Notes under the pieces: model-generated
The model's database searches: none
Told to the model about the DNA's origin: nothing
Seen by the model: the letters and a program-made list of their open reading frames with translations, nothing else
NCBI RefSeq assembly: GCF_004359985.1
Contig: NZ_SMRO01000002.1
Coordinates: forward strand, 1,812,536-1,876,535
Direction of reading: 5' to 3'
Source of the DNA: Paraburkholderia flava
GTDB taxonomy: Bacteria > Pseudomonadota > Gammaproteobacteria > Burkholderiales > Burkholderiaceae
Length of the DNA: 64,000 nucleotides
In this document: piece by piece, positions 54,867 to 64,000 of the stretch
Layout of the letters: every line of letters starts with the position of its first letter
Position numbering within the stretch: the first letter of the stretch is position 1
Translations under genes and position numbers: made by a program

Positions 54867-55382
54867 ATGCCGTTAGCTCACACCGTGATATTTCGCGCGC
54901 AACGCATGCGTACCTTCGCTGCCCTCGTGTTCGCTGCGCTAGCGTTATCGATTCTCAGCGGCTGCGCCGGGATGCTCGGCCGCGATCCGCTGCGGATCGC
55001 CGTTGCCGGAATCGAACCGTTGCAGGGTCAGGGCCTGGAAATGCGCTTCAATCTGAAGCTGCGTGTGCAGAATCCGAACGACACGCCGATCGACTACGAC
55101 GGCATCTCGCTCGACCTCGCGCTGAACGGCAAGCCGTTCGCGAGCGGGGTCAGCGATCAGCGCGGCGTGGTGCCGCGTTTCGGCGAGACGACGGTGAGCG
55201 TGCCGGTCACCGTGTCGGCTTTCTCGGCGGTGAGGCAGGCGTTTGCGTTCGCCGGCCAGGCGCAGAGCGGCGAGTTTCCGTACGAACTGCACGGCCGCCT
55301 TGCGGGCGGCCTGCTTGGCGGAACCCGCTTCACCGACCAGGGCACGCTGTCGTTGCCCGCAACCGGCGCCGGCTACTGGTAG
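54867..55382 (+). CDS. LEA14-like (WHy domain) lipoprotein
   Basis: A 171-residue exported lipoprotein. The lipobox SILSGC puts the acylated Cys at residue 33 from the first ATG, or 20 from an internal ATG at 54906. The mature part is a LEA14/WHy domain (GQGLEMRFNLKLRVQNPNDT, then YDGISLDLALNGKPFASG), a fold associated with water stress. AGGAG lies ten bases before the first ATG. Divergent from the hybrid kinase gene and convergent with the thiolase. Confidence 0.88.
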   Translation: MPLAHTVIFRAQRMRTFAALVFAALALSILSGCAGMLGRDPLRIAVAGIEPLQGQGLEMRFNLKLRVQNPNDTPIDYDGISLDLALNGKPFASGVSDQRGVVPRFGETTVSVPVTVSAFSAVRQAFAFAGQAQSGEFPYELHGRLAGGLLGGTRFTDQGTLSLPATGAGYW

Positions 55383-55399
55383 CGATCGTTTGGTAGCAC

Positions 55400-56578
55400 T
55401 CAGACGATTTCGAACAACCCGGCGGCGCCCTGACCGCCGCCGATGCACATCGTCACGACGACGAACTTCGCGCCGCGGCGTTTGCCTTCGATCAGTGCAT
55501 GGCCGGTCAGCCGCGCGCCCGACACACCGTACGGATGGCCGACCGCGATCGCGCCGCCGTTCACGTTCAGGCGCTCGTTCGGGATGCCGAGCTTGTCGCG
55601 GCAATACAGCACCTGTACCGCGAACGCCTCGTTCAGTTCCCACAGGCCGATGTCGTCGACCTTCAGGCCCGCTTTCTTCAGCAGCTTCGGCACCGCGAAC
55701 ACCGGACCGATGCCCATCTCGTCGGGCTCGCAACCCGCGACCGCGAAGCCCCGGAAGATACCGAGCGGTTGCAGCCCTTCGCGTTCCGCGACGGTTGCGT
55801 TCATCACGACACACGCCGACGCACCATCGGAAAACTGGCTCGCGTTGCCGGCAGTGATCACGCCGCCCGGCAGCGCGGTGCGAATTTTCGACACGCCTTC
55901 GAGCGTCGTGTCGGCGCGAATGCCTTCATCCGAATCGATCGTTACTTCTTTCGTGAAGAGCCGGCCGCTTGCCTTGTCCGCGACGCCGGCGAGCACCGTC
56001 ATCGGCACGATCTCGTCGTTGAACTTGCCGGCTTCGCGTGCGGCGGCCGCGCGCTGCTGCGACTGCACGCCGTATTCGTCCTGACGCTCTTTCGCGATCG
56101 AATAGCGCTTCGCGACGTTCTCGGCGGTCTGCAACATCGACCAGTAGATCTCGGGCTTGTTCTTGTTGAGCCAGCCCTCGGCGAGCATGTGGCGGTTCAT
56201 CTCGTTCTGCACGCACGAGATCGACTCGACGCCGCCCGCGACGTACACGTCACCCTCGCCCGCGATCACGCGTTGCGCGGCGAGCGCAATGGTCTGCAGA
56301 CCCGACGAACAGAAGCGGTTCACCGTCATGCCGGCCACGCTGACCGGCAGGCCCGCGCGCAGCGCGATCTGCCGCGCGATGTTCGCGCCGGTCGCGCCTT
56401 CCGGATTCGCACAGCCCATGATCACGTCTTCGACGCGCGCCGGGTCGATTTTCGCGCGCTCGACCGCGGCCTGCGTGACGTGACCGCCGAGCGTCGCGCC
56501 GTGCGTCATGTTGAAGGCGCCGCGCCACGATTTGGCGAGGCCCGTGCGGGCAGTCGATACGATTACGGCGTCGGTCAT
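55400..56578 (-). CDS. Acetyl-CoA acyltransferase (thiolase)
   Basis: A 392-residue thiolase that cleaves 3-ketoacyl-CoA in beta-oxidation (FadA-like). The nucleophile Cys is in [11 protein letters not shown], the His in [16 protein letters not shown], and the second Cys in [13 protein letters not shown], in the right order and spacing. It is the last gene of a minus-strand fatty-acid cluster. Confidence 0.94.
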   Translation of the reverse strand: MTDAVIVSTARTGLAKSWRGAFNMTHGATLGGHVTQAAVERAKIDPARVEDVIMGCANPEGATGANIARQIALRAGLPVSVAGMTVNRFCSSGLQTIALAAQRVIAGEGDVYVAGGVESISCVQNEMNRHMLAEGWLNKNKPEIYWSMLQTAENVAKRYSIAKERQDEYGVQSQQRAAAAREAGKFNDEIVPMTVLAGVADKASGRLFTKEVTIDSDEGIRADTTLEGVSKIRTALPGGVITAGNASQFSDGASACVVMNATVAEREGLQPLGIFRGFAVAGCEPDEMGIGPVFAVPKLLKKAGLKVDDIGLWELNEAFAVQVLYCRDKLGIPNERLNVNGGAIAVGHPYGVSGARLTGHALIEGKRRGAKFVVVTMCIGGGQGAAGLFEIV

Positions 56579-56656
56579 GGTGTCTCCACTTTCGCTTTCG
56601 ATGATGTCTGGGAATAAGGTTCGGGGCGCGCTTCTCTTGATTGCACTCAGCTTCGT

Positions 56657-57283
56657 TCAGCGCAGCACGTCGGCCGACTGCACGCGCGCGACGCCGGCAG
56701 CTTCGAGCTGGCGCCACGCGGCATCGAGCGAGCCGTTGAGGTCGATCGCGCGCGACGCGTCTTCGATCAGCGCGACGTCGAAACCGGCCGCACGCGCATC
56801 GAGCGCGGACCAGCCGACGCAGTAATCGGTCGCGAGTCCGCAGCACCACACGCGTTTCGCGCCGATGTCGCGCAGATAGCCGGCAAGTCCCGTTGACGTC
56901 GTGCGGTCCGCTTCGACGAACGCGGAGTAGCTGTCGACTTCGGCGCGCAAGCCTTTGCGGATCACGAGACGCGCGTGCGGCACATCGAGTTCGGGATGGA
57001 ACTCGGCACCCGGCGTGTCCTGCACGCAGTGCACCGGCCACAGCACCTGGTTGCCGTACCGCATCTCGATCGTCTCGAACGGCTGACGCCCCGGATGATT
57101 CGCGGCAAACGAGCGATGCGCGGCCGGATGCCAGTCCTGCGTCAGCACGACCTGGCTGAATTCACGCGCAAGCCGGTTCACGACCGGCACGATCTCGTCG
57201 CCATGCGCGACGGCCAGCGCCCCGCCCGGCATGAAATCGTTCTGCACGTCGACGACGAGCAATACTTCGTCGGCACCCTTCAT
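56657..57283 (-). CDS. pncA: Nicotinamidase
   Basis: A 208-residue isochorismatase-fold amidase that converts nicotinamide to nicotinate for NAD salvage. The catalytic Asp is in LLVVDVQNDFMPGGAL, metal ligands are in TQDWHPAAHRSF (Asp, His, His), and the nucleophile Cys is in GLATDYCVGWSALDA. It is inserted between the thiolase and the multifunctional beta-oxidation gene, with gaps of 78 and 39 bases. Confidence 0.95.
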   Translation of the reverse strand: MKGADEVLLVVDVQNDFMPGGALAVAHGDEIVPVVNRLAREFSQVVLTQDWHPAAHRSFAANHPGRQPFETIEMRYGNQVLWPVHCVQDTPGAEFHPELDVPHARLVIRKGLRAEVDSYSAFVEADRTTSTGLAGYLRDIGAKRVWCCGLATDYCVGWSALDARAAGFDVALIEDASRAIDLNGSLDAAWRQLEAAGVARVQSADVLR

Positions 57284-57322
57284 CGCGTCACCTCGCTCAT
57301 ACGCTCACACCCATGCAGCGTT

Positions 57323-59407
57323 TCAGCCGTTGAAGCCGCGGCCCTGCGCGGCCAGTTCTGGAATGCTCGTCGCGATCTGCCATCCGTCGCCGTTCGGCTG
57401 CGCCGCATACCGACGAATCGCCCGCTCGACGTTGTAGAGCCCGACGGTGTCCGCATACAGCATCGGACCGCCGCGCCACAGCGGAAAGCCGTAGCCGGTC
57501 AGATAGACCATGTCGATGTCCGACGCCTTCGACGCGATGCCTTCTTCGAGAATCTTCGCGCCTTCGTTGACGAGCGCGAACACGAGGCGTTCGACGATCT
57601 CGTCGTCGGCGATCTTGCGGCGCGTCGCGCCGGCTTCCTTCGAGTACGCGACGATCATGTCGTCGACAAGTTGCGACGGATGCGCGGTGCGGTCGCCGGG
57701 TTTGTAGTCGTACCAGCCGCCGCCGGTCTTCTGACCAAAGCGGCCCGTTTCGCAAAGACGGTCGGCGATCTTCGAGTAATGCAGGTCAGGATGTTCCTGA
57801 TAACGACGCTTGCGGATCGCCCAGCCGATGTCGTTGCCGGCGAGATCGCTCATCCGGAACGGGCCCATCGCGAAGCCGAATTTCTCGATCGCGCGATCGA
57901 CCTGCGCGGGCAACGCGCCTTCTTCGAGCATGAACAGCGCCTGACGGATGTACTGCTCGATCATCCGGTTGCCGATGAAGCCATCGCACACGCCCGACAC
58001 CACCGCCGTTTTGCGGATCTTCTTCGCGATCTGCATCACGGTGGCGAGCACGTCTTTCGCCGTGTCCTTGCCGCGCACGACTTCGAGCAGCTTCATCACG
58101 TTGGCCGGGCTGAAAAAGTGCATACCGACCACGTCCTGCGGACGCTTCGTGAATGCGGCGATCTTGTTCAGATCGAGCGTCGATGTGTTGGACGCGAGGA
58201 TCGCGCCGGGCTTCGCCACTTCATCGAGCCGCTTGAACACCTGCTCCTTCACGCCGAGTTCTTCGAACACCGCTTCGATGATCAGGTCGGCGTCTTTCAG
58301 ATCGTCGTAGGACAGCGTCGGGGTGAGCAGCGCCATCCGTTCTTCAAGCGCTTCGGGTTTCAGCTTGCCCTTCTTCACCGTGCCTTCGTAGTTCTTGCGG
58401 ATCGTCGCGAGGCCACGATCGAGCGCGTCCTGTTTCGTTTCAAGTAGCGTTACCGGCACGCCCGCGTTGACGAAGTTCATCGCGATGCCGCCGCCCATCG
58501 TGCCCGCACCGATCACGGCGACGCGTCGGATGTCGCGCGCCGGCGTATCGGACGGCACATCGGGAATCTTGCTGGCCGCGCGTTCGCCAAAGAATGCGTG
58601 ACGCAGCGCGCGGCTTTCCGGCGTCTGCACGAGCGCGATGAAGCAGTCGCGTTCGAACGCGAGGCCCTTGTCGAAGCCGTTCTTCACGCCGGCTTCGACC
58701 GCGTCGATGCACTTGTGCGGCGCCGGGAAATTCTTCGCGATCGCCGCGACGCTGTTGCGCGCGTACTGGATGAAGCCTTCCGCATTCGGATGCTCGATCT
58801 TGCGATCGCGCACGCGCGGATGCGGGCCGCTCTGTGCGCCGACCTTGCGGGCGAACGCGAGCGCCGCGTCGGCCAGATCGCCTTGCGCGATTTCATCGAA
58901 CAGGCCGCTGCCGGCGAGTTTCTCCGACAGCACCGGCGCGCCGGACACGATCATGTTGAGAGCCGCTTCGAGACCGATCGCGCGTGGCAGACGCTGCGTG
59001 CCGCCGGCACCCGGCAGGATGCCGAGCTTCACTTCGGGCAGTGCGATCTGCGCGCCGGGTGCGGCGATCCGGTAATGCGCGCCGAGCGCGAGCTCGAGGC
59101 CGCCGCCCATCGCGACGCTGTGGATTGCGGCGACCACCGGCTTCGCGCTGCTTTCGACCGCCTTGATGACGGTCGCGAGCGTCGGCTCCTGGGTGGCCTT
59201 CGGGGTGTTGAATTCGGTGATGTCGGCGCCGCCGGAGAACGCCTTGCCGGCGCCCGTCAGCACGATGGCCGTGATGGCCGGATCGGCGAGCGCCTGGGTC
59301 AGCCCGTCGACGATGCCGGCCCGGGTCAACAGACCGAGGCCGTTGACCGGCGGATTGTTGAGCGTAATGACGGCGACGCCGTCACGAGTCGTGTAGTCCA
59401 CTGCCAT
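57323..59407 (-). CDS. Enoyl-CoA hydratase/3-hydroxyacyl-CoA dehydrogenase (FadB/FadJ-like)
   Basis: A 694-residue two-function enzyme of beta-oxidation. Residues 1-190 form the hydratase/isomerase domain ([11 protein letters not shown] and [20 protein letters not shown] as oxyanion elements). The dehydrogenase domain starts near residue 295 with [20 protein letters not shown], followed by [12 protein letters not shown] and [18 protein letters not shown], and a C-terminal repeat. The ATG at 59407 follows GGAGG at seven bases. Upstream of pncA and thiolase on the same strand. Confidence 0.93.
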   Translation of the reverse strand: MAVDYTTRDGVAVITLNNPPVNGLGLLTRAGIVDGLTQALADPAITAIVLTGAGKAFSGGADITEFNTPKATQEPTLATVIKAVESSAKPVVAAIHSVAMGGGLELALGAHYRIAAPGAQIALPEVKLGILPGAGGTQRLPRAIGLEAALNMIVSGAPVLSEKLAGSGLFDEIAQGDLADAALAFARKVGAQSGPHPRVRDRKIEHPNAEGFIQYARNSVAAIAKNFPAPHKCIDAVEAGVKNGFDKGLAFERDCFIALVQTPESRALRHAFFGERAASKIPDVPSDTPARDIRRVAVIGAGTMGGGIAMNFVNAGVPVTLLETKQDALDRGLATIRKNYEGTVKKGKLKPEALEERMALLTPTLSYDDLKDADLIIEAVFEELGVKEQVFKRLDEVAKPGAILASNTSTLDLNKIAAFTKRPQDVVGMHFFSPANVMKLLEVVRGKDTAKDVLATVMQIAKKIRKTAVVSGVCDGFIGNRMIEQYIRQALFMLEEGALPAQVDRAIEKFGFAMGPFRMSDLAGNDIGWAIRKRRYQEHPDLHYSKIADRLCETGRFGQKTGGGWYDYKPGDRTAHPSQLVDDMIVAYSKEAGATRRKIADDEIVERLVFALVNEGAKILEEGIASKASDIDMVYLTGYGFPLWRGGPMLYADTVGLYNVERAIRRYAAQPNGDGWQIATSIPELAAQGRGFNG

Positions 59408-59587
59408 CTGTCTGCCTCCATGCCTCGGTGCGAACCGGAGAGGACGCGGCGCAACGCCGCATCCGGCCCGAATCATTGTCCGTCATTCGCGGACCAGAAG
59501 GCAGGATACACAGAAAAGCACGCTCGTTCAATTCGAGATTTTGTTTTGTTCCGGCGCGGGTCGGTTCGACTGGTCCTGCGCGCTGGT

Positions 59588-61297
59588 TCAGTTGGCCCCG
59601 TCCCTTCTCTCTGCATCCCCGGCGGCGGTTTCATCGAGCGGGCAGTCGACGCCCAGTGCCGACGGCAACACATAATCGCGGAACCGCTCGCGCAGTTTCA
59701 GCTTCTGCAGCTTGCCGGTCGCGGTGTGCGGCAGTTCGTCGACGAACGCAACGTCGTCCGGAATCCACCACTTCGCGACCTTGCCTTCGTAAAACGCGAT
59801 CAGCTCGTCGCGCGTCACGTCGACGCCCGGCCGACGCACGATGACGAGCAGCGGCCGTTCGGTCCATTTCGGATGCGAGCACGCGATGCATGCGGCCTCC
59901 GCGACGCCGGGATGCGCGATCGCGATGTTCTCGATATCGATCGAACTGATCCATTCGCCGCCGGACTTGATCACGTCCTTGCTGCGATCGGTGATGTGCA
60001 GGAAGCCGTCGGCATCGATCGTCGCGACGTCGCCGGTCGGAAACCAGCCGTCGACGAGCGGCGATTCGTCCTTGCGGAAATATCGGTCGATGACCCACGG
60101 ACCGCGCACATGCAGATCGCCGAACGCGACGCCGTCCCACGGCAGATCGCGGCCGTCGTCGCCGACGATCTTCATGTCGACGCCATAGATCACATGGCCC
60201 TGCTTCTCGCGCAATTTGCGCTGCTCATCGGGCGAACGCTGCGACTGTTCCCACGTGAGCTTCGCGAGCGTGCCGAGCGGCGACATCTCCGTCATCCCCC
60301 ACGCGTGAATCACCTCGACGTTGTACACGTCCTCGAACGTGCGGAGCATCGCGGGCGGACACGCGGAGCCGCCGATCACGGTCCGCTCCAGCGACGAAAA
60401 CCGCACGCCGGCTTCCTTCATGTAATTGAGCAAACCGAGCCACACAGTCGGCACGCCCGCCGAAAACGTGACCCGCTCGGTCTCCATCAGTTCATACAGC
60501 GACTTGCCGTCGAGATCCTTGCCCGGCAGCGCCAGCTTCGCGCCGGTGAGCGCGGCCGCATGCGGAATGCCCCACGCGTTGACGTGGAACATCGGCACGA
60601 CGGGCAGCACCGAATCGCGCGCGGACAGACCCATCGCATCGGGCAACGCGGCGCCGAACGCGTGCAGCACGGTCGAGCGATGCGAGTACAGCGCGCCTTT
60701 CGGATTGCCGGTCGTGCCCGACGTGTAGCAGAGAAACGATGCGCTGCGCTCGTCGAGCAACGGCCAGTCGAACGCGCCGTTCTGTGCGGCGAGCAAGGTC
60801 TCGTAACTGAGCACGGGGGTTTCCATCGACGGCAGATGCGCTTCGTCGCACAGCGCAATCCAGCCGCGCACTTTCGGACAGCTCGACGCGAGGCAGTCGA
60901 TCAGCGGTGCAAACGTCGTGTCGAATAGCACGTAGCTGTCGTCCGCGTGATTGACGATGAATGCGATCTGGTCGGGAAAGAGCCGCGGATTGATCGTGTG
61001 GCACACCGCGCCGAAGCCGGCAGTGCCGTAGTACGCCTCGACGTGCCGGTAGCCGTTCCATGCGAGCGTCGCGACGCGTTCGCCGGGCTCGACACCGAGC
61101 GCGATCAGCGCCTGCGCGAGTTGCTTCGAACGCTGCTCGCAGTCGCGCCACGTGTAGCGATGCAGATCGCCTTCGATCCGCCGCGACACGATCTCCGTGC
61201 TGCCGAAATGCCGGGCGGCATGCGCGATCAGCGAAGACACGGTAAGCGGCGCGTCCATCATCTGGCCGAGCATGGGTGTCAACTGCGGCGTCGTCAT
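59588..61297 (-). CDS. Long-chain fatty-acid-CoA ligase
   Basis: A 569-residue AMP-forming acyl-CoA synthetase that activates fatty acids for the enzymes encoded downstream. The P-loop [16 protein letters not shown] is near residue 195, the adenine motif [13 protein letters not shown] block is [16 protein letters not shown], and the hinge and FACS-type region contains [20 protein letters not shown] and [26 protein letters not shown] precedes the ATG. Divergent from selO. Confidence 0.93.
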   Translation of the reverse strand: MTTPQLTPMLGQMMDAPLTVSSLIAHAARHFGSTEIVSRRIEGDLHRYTWRDCEQRSKQLAQALIALGVEPGERVATLAWNGYRHVEAYYGTAGFGAVCHTINPRLFPDQIAFIVNHADDSYVLFDTTFAPLIDCLASSCPKVRGWIALCDEAHLPSMETPVLSYETLLAAQNGAFDWPLLDERSASFLCYTSGTTGNPKGALYSHRSTVLHAFGAALPDAMGLSARDSVLPVVPMFHVNAWGIPHAAALTGAKLALPGKDLDGKSLYELMETERVTFSAGVPTVWLGLLNYMKEAGVRFSSLERTVIGGSACPPAMLRTFEDVYNVEVIHAWGMTEMSPLGTLAKLTWEQSQRSPDEQRKLREKQGHVIYGVDMKIVGDDGRDLPWDGVAFGDLHVRGPWVIDRYFRKDESPLVDGWFPTGDVATIDADGFLHITDRSKDVIKSGGEWISSIDIENIAIAHPGVAEAACIACSHPKWTERPLLVIVRRPGVDVTRDELIAFYEGKVAKWWIPDDVAFVDELPHTATGKLQKLKLRERFRDYVLPSALGVDCPLDETAAGDAERRDGAN

Positions 61298-61455
61298 ATG
61301 AAGGCCTCTCCCTCGCGATGCATTTTTTGAGATGAATCTGGCGTGAAACTGAATGGTTCCGAGGGCCGAACGGCACGCCGTATGCGCGGCGAATCGGTGT
61401 CCTGCGGGGCGGCGGGCGCCGTCTTACAATATCGGCTAAACCAGAGGCGCTCAAC

Positions 61456-63012
<1,557 letters not shown>

Positions 63013-63115
63013 CGTATTGCCCCCCGCTCCCGATCCTTGCTCGACGCCGGCTGCCCTCAACCGGCACGGCGTTGATTCCCCCACACTCATTCGTCCCTAC
63101 AGACAGGACCCGACC

Positions 63116-63568
63116 ATGAACTCCGACGATCAGAAAGCCGCTTCTCCCGCTTCACAATCCGATGCTTCGCGCGACGATTACCCCGTGCAGAAAGACGATG
63201 CCGAATGGCGCAAGCAACTGTCCGGCATGGAATACGAAGTGACGCGCAACGCCGCGACCGAGCGGCCGTTCACCGGGCAGTACTGGGACCACTGGGATCG
63301 CGGCATCTACGACTGCGTGGCCTGCGGCACGCCGCTGTTCGAATCCGACACGAAGTTCGACGCCGGTTGCGGCTGGCCGAGCTACTTCAAACCGCTTAAC
63401 GGCGAAGTGATCGAAGAAAAGACCGACCGCGCGCACGGCATGCTGCGCATCGAAGTGCGCTGCAAGAACTGCGGCTCGCATCTCGGTCACGTTTTCGAGG
63501 ACGGCCCGGCGCCGACCGGGCTGCGGTACTGCATCAACTCGGCTGCGCTACAATTCGAGCCCAAGTGA
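63116..63568 (+). CDS. msrB: Peptide-methionine (R)-S-oxide reductase
   Basis: A 150-residue repair enzyme that reduces methionine-R-sulfoxide in proteins. The zinc site is made by CVAC (about residue 67) and CKNC (about residue 116), and the catalytic Cys is in RYCINSAAL near residue 138. The N-terminal 30 residues are low complexity ([16 protein letters not shown]). The ATG at 63116 has AGGA upstream; the frame stays open to 63017 without recognisable sequence. Position after selO fits a redox-stress unit. Confidence 0.94.
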   Translation: MNSDDQKAASPASQSDASRDDYPVQKDDAEWRKQLSGMEYEVTRNAATERPFTGQYWDHWDRGIYDCVACGTPLFESDTKFDAGCGWPSYFKPLNGEVIEEKTDRAHGMLRIEVRCKNCGSHLGHVFEDGPAPTGLRYCINSAALQFEPK

Positions 63569-63848
63569 CGGTCGGGCCTGCCTGGACAAGCCGCCTGCCG
63601 ATGCACGACGCGGCTCGCGGCAGGTGTCTGGATGGGCCTGCGGTGCGGGTTGTGCGGATGATGCGGATCGTTCAGGTTGCGCTGGCGAATGCGGCTCGAT
63701 GGCCGTATCACGCGGCGACTCTGAACCGCGACGCGAACCCGCTGTGGCGCCTGACATCCACCCGCGACCCTCACCGGTACGACGTCCGACGGCCCTGCGC
63801 GACGCACCCGCCTTCGACGTCCTTCATTTTTCGATTCCCGGCCCGACA

Positions 63849-64000
63849 ATGAAATTTCTGTTCGATCTGTTCCCGATCATCCTGTTCTTCGTTGCGTTCA
63901 AGATCTGGGACATCTACACCGCGACCGCGGTGGCGATCGTCGCGACGCTCGTGCAGATCGCGTGGGTGGCATTCCGCCATCGCAAGGTGGATACGATGTT
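63849..64000 (+). CDS. yciB: YciB/IspZ septation-associated membrane protein, cut by window end
   Basis: The first 50 residues of a polytopic inner-membrane protein ([20 protein letters not shown], then [20 protein letters not shown]), matching the start of YciB/IspZ, which affects cell-envelope and septum synthesis. The ATG begins the family sequence exactly. The 280-base gap before it, from 63569, shows no gene. Confidence 0.88.
   Translation, partial: MKFLFDLFPIILFFVAFKIWDIYTATAVAIVATLVQIAWVAFRHRKVDTM

Noticed and set aside
58598..60928. A 776-codon plus-strand open frame opposite the beta-oxidation genes
   Set aside because: Same antisense character, and it crosses the boundary between two real genes.

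Overview
The window is high-GC DNA from a Burkholderiaceae chromosome, most like Paraburkholderia. The reasons are the gene content (a full cepacian-type exopolysaccharide locus, followed by typical Burkholderia housekeeping blocks), the codon usage, and repeat families I remember as common in that group. No tRNA, rRNA, CRISPR array or intact insertion sequence was seen.

Region 1 (about 0.1-28.8 kb) is one continuous exopolysaccharide locus. It carries a bce-II-like half: galU/bceT, acyltransferase bceS, tandem glycosyltransferase bceR, flippase bceQ, secreted beta-propeller bceP, acyltransferase bceO, an SGNH hydrolase and GDP-mannose dehydratase bceN. It also carries a bce-I-like half: glycosyltransferases K, J, H and G, polymerase I, tyrosine kinase F, outer-membrane exporter E, tyrosine phosphatase D, UDP-glucose dehydrogenase C, initiating transferase B, and bifunctional mannose enzyme A. 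Together these cover sugar-nucleotide supply (UDP-Glc, UDP-GlcA, GDP-Man, GDP-4-keto-6-deoxy-Man), initiation on undecaprenyl phosphate, repeat-unit assembly, acetylation, flipping, polymerisation and kinase/phosphatase-controlled export. A near-consensus sigma-54 promoter precedes bceB. A 0.6-kb imperfect inverted-repeat element separates the two halves. The GDP-rhamnose-forming reductase (bceM) is not in the window.

Region 2 (28.8-40.2 kb) holds accessory and envelope or stress genes: a protein with an IS5-transposase-like N-terminus, a YciI protein, a PsiF-repeat protein, a small membrane protein, a SYLF lipoprotein with a clear terminator, a lone GT4 glycosyltransferase, otsA overlapping an AAA ATPase gene, an MscS channel, a Rap1a/Tai-like secreted protein and an ankyrin-repeat protein.

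Region 3 (40.2-46.4 kb) is a core block: TatD nuclease, GNAT, holB, tmk and mltG, divergent from ygfZ and an NRDE protein.

Region 4 (46.4-64 kb) is metabolic and regulatory: an HSL-type hydrolase, an SDR, a CurA-type reductase, a PaaI thioesterase, a Dabb protein, a MocR regulator divergent from a DUF2917 gene, a soluble hybrid histidine kinase, a LEA14-like lipoprotein, a fatty-acid degradation gene set with pncA inside it, and selO-msrB-yciB at the right edge (yciB is cut by the window end).

The most interesting points are the sigma-54 promoter, an 87-bp duplication of the export signal in the SGNH hydrolase, an overlooked 47-residue membrane protein, and a strand-composition skew that builds up next to two unrelated repeat clusters.
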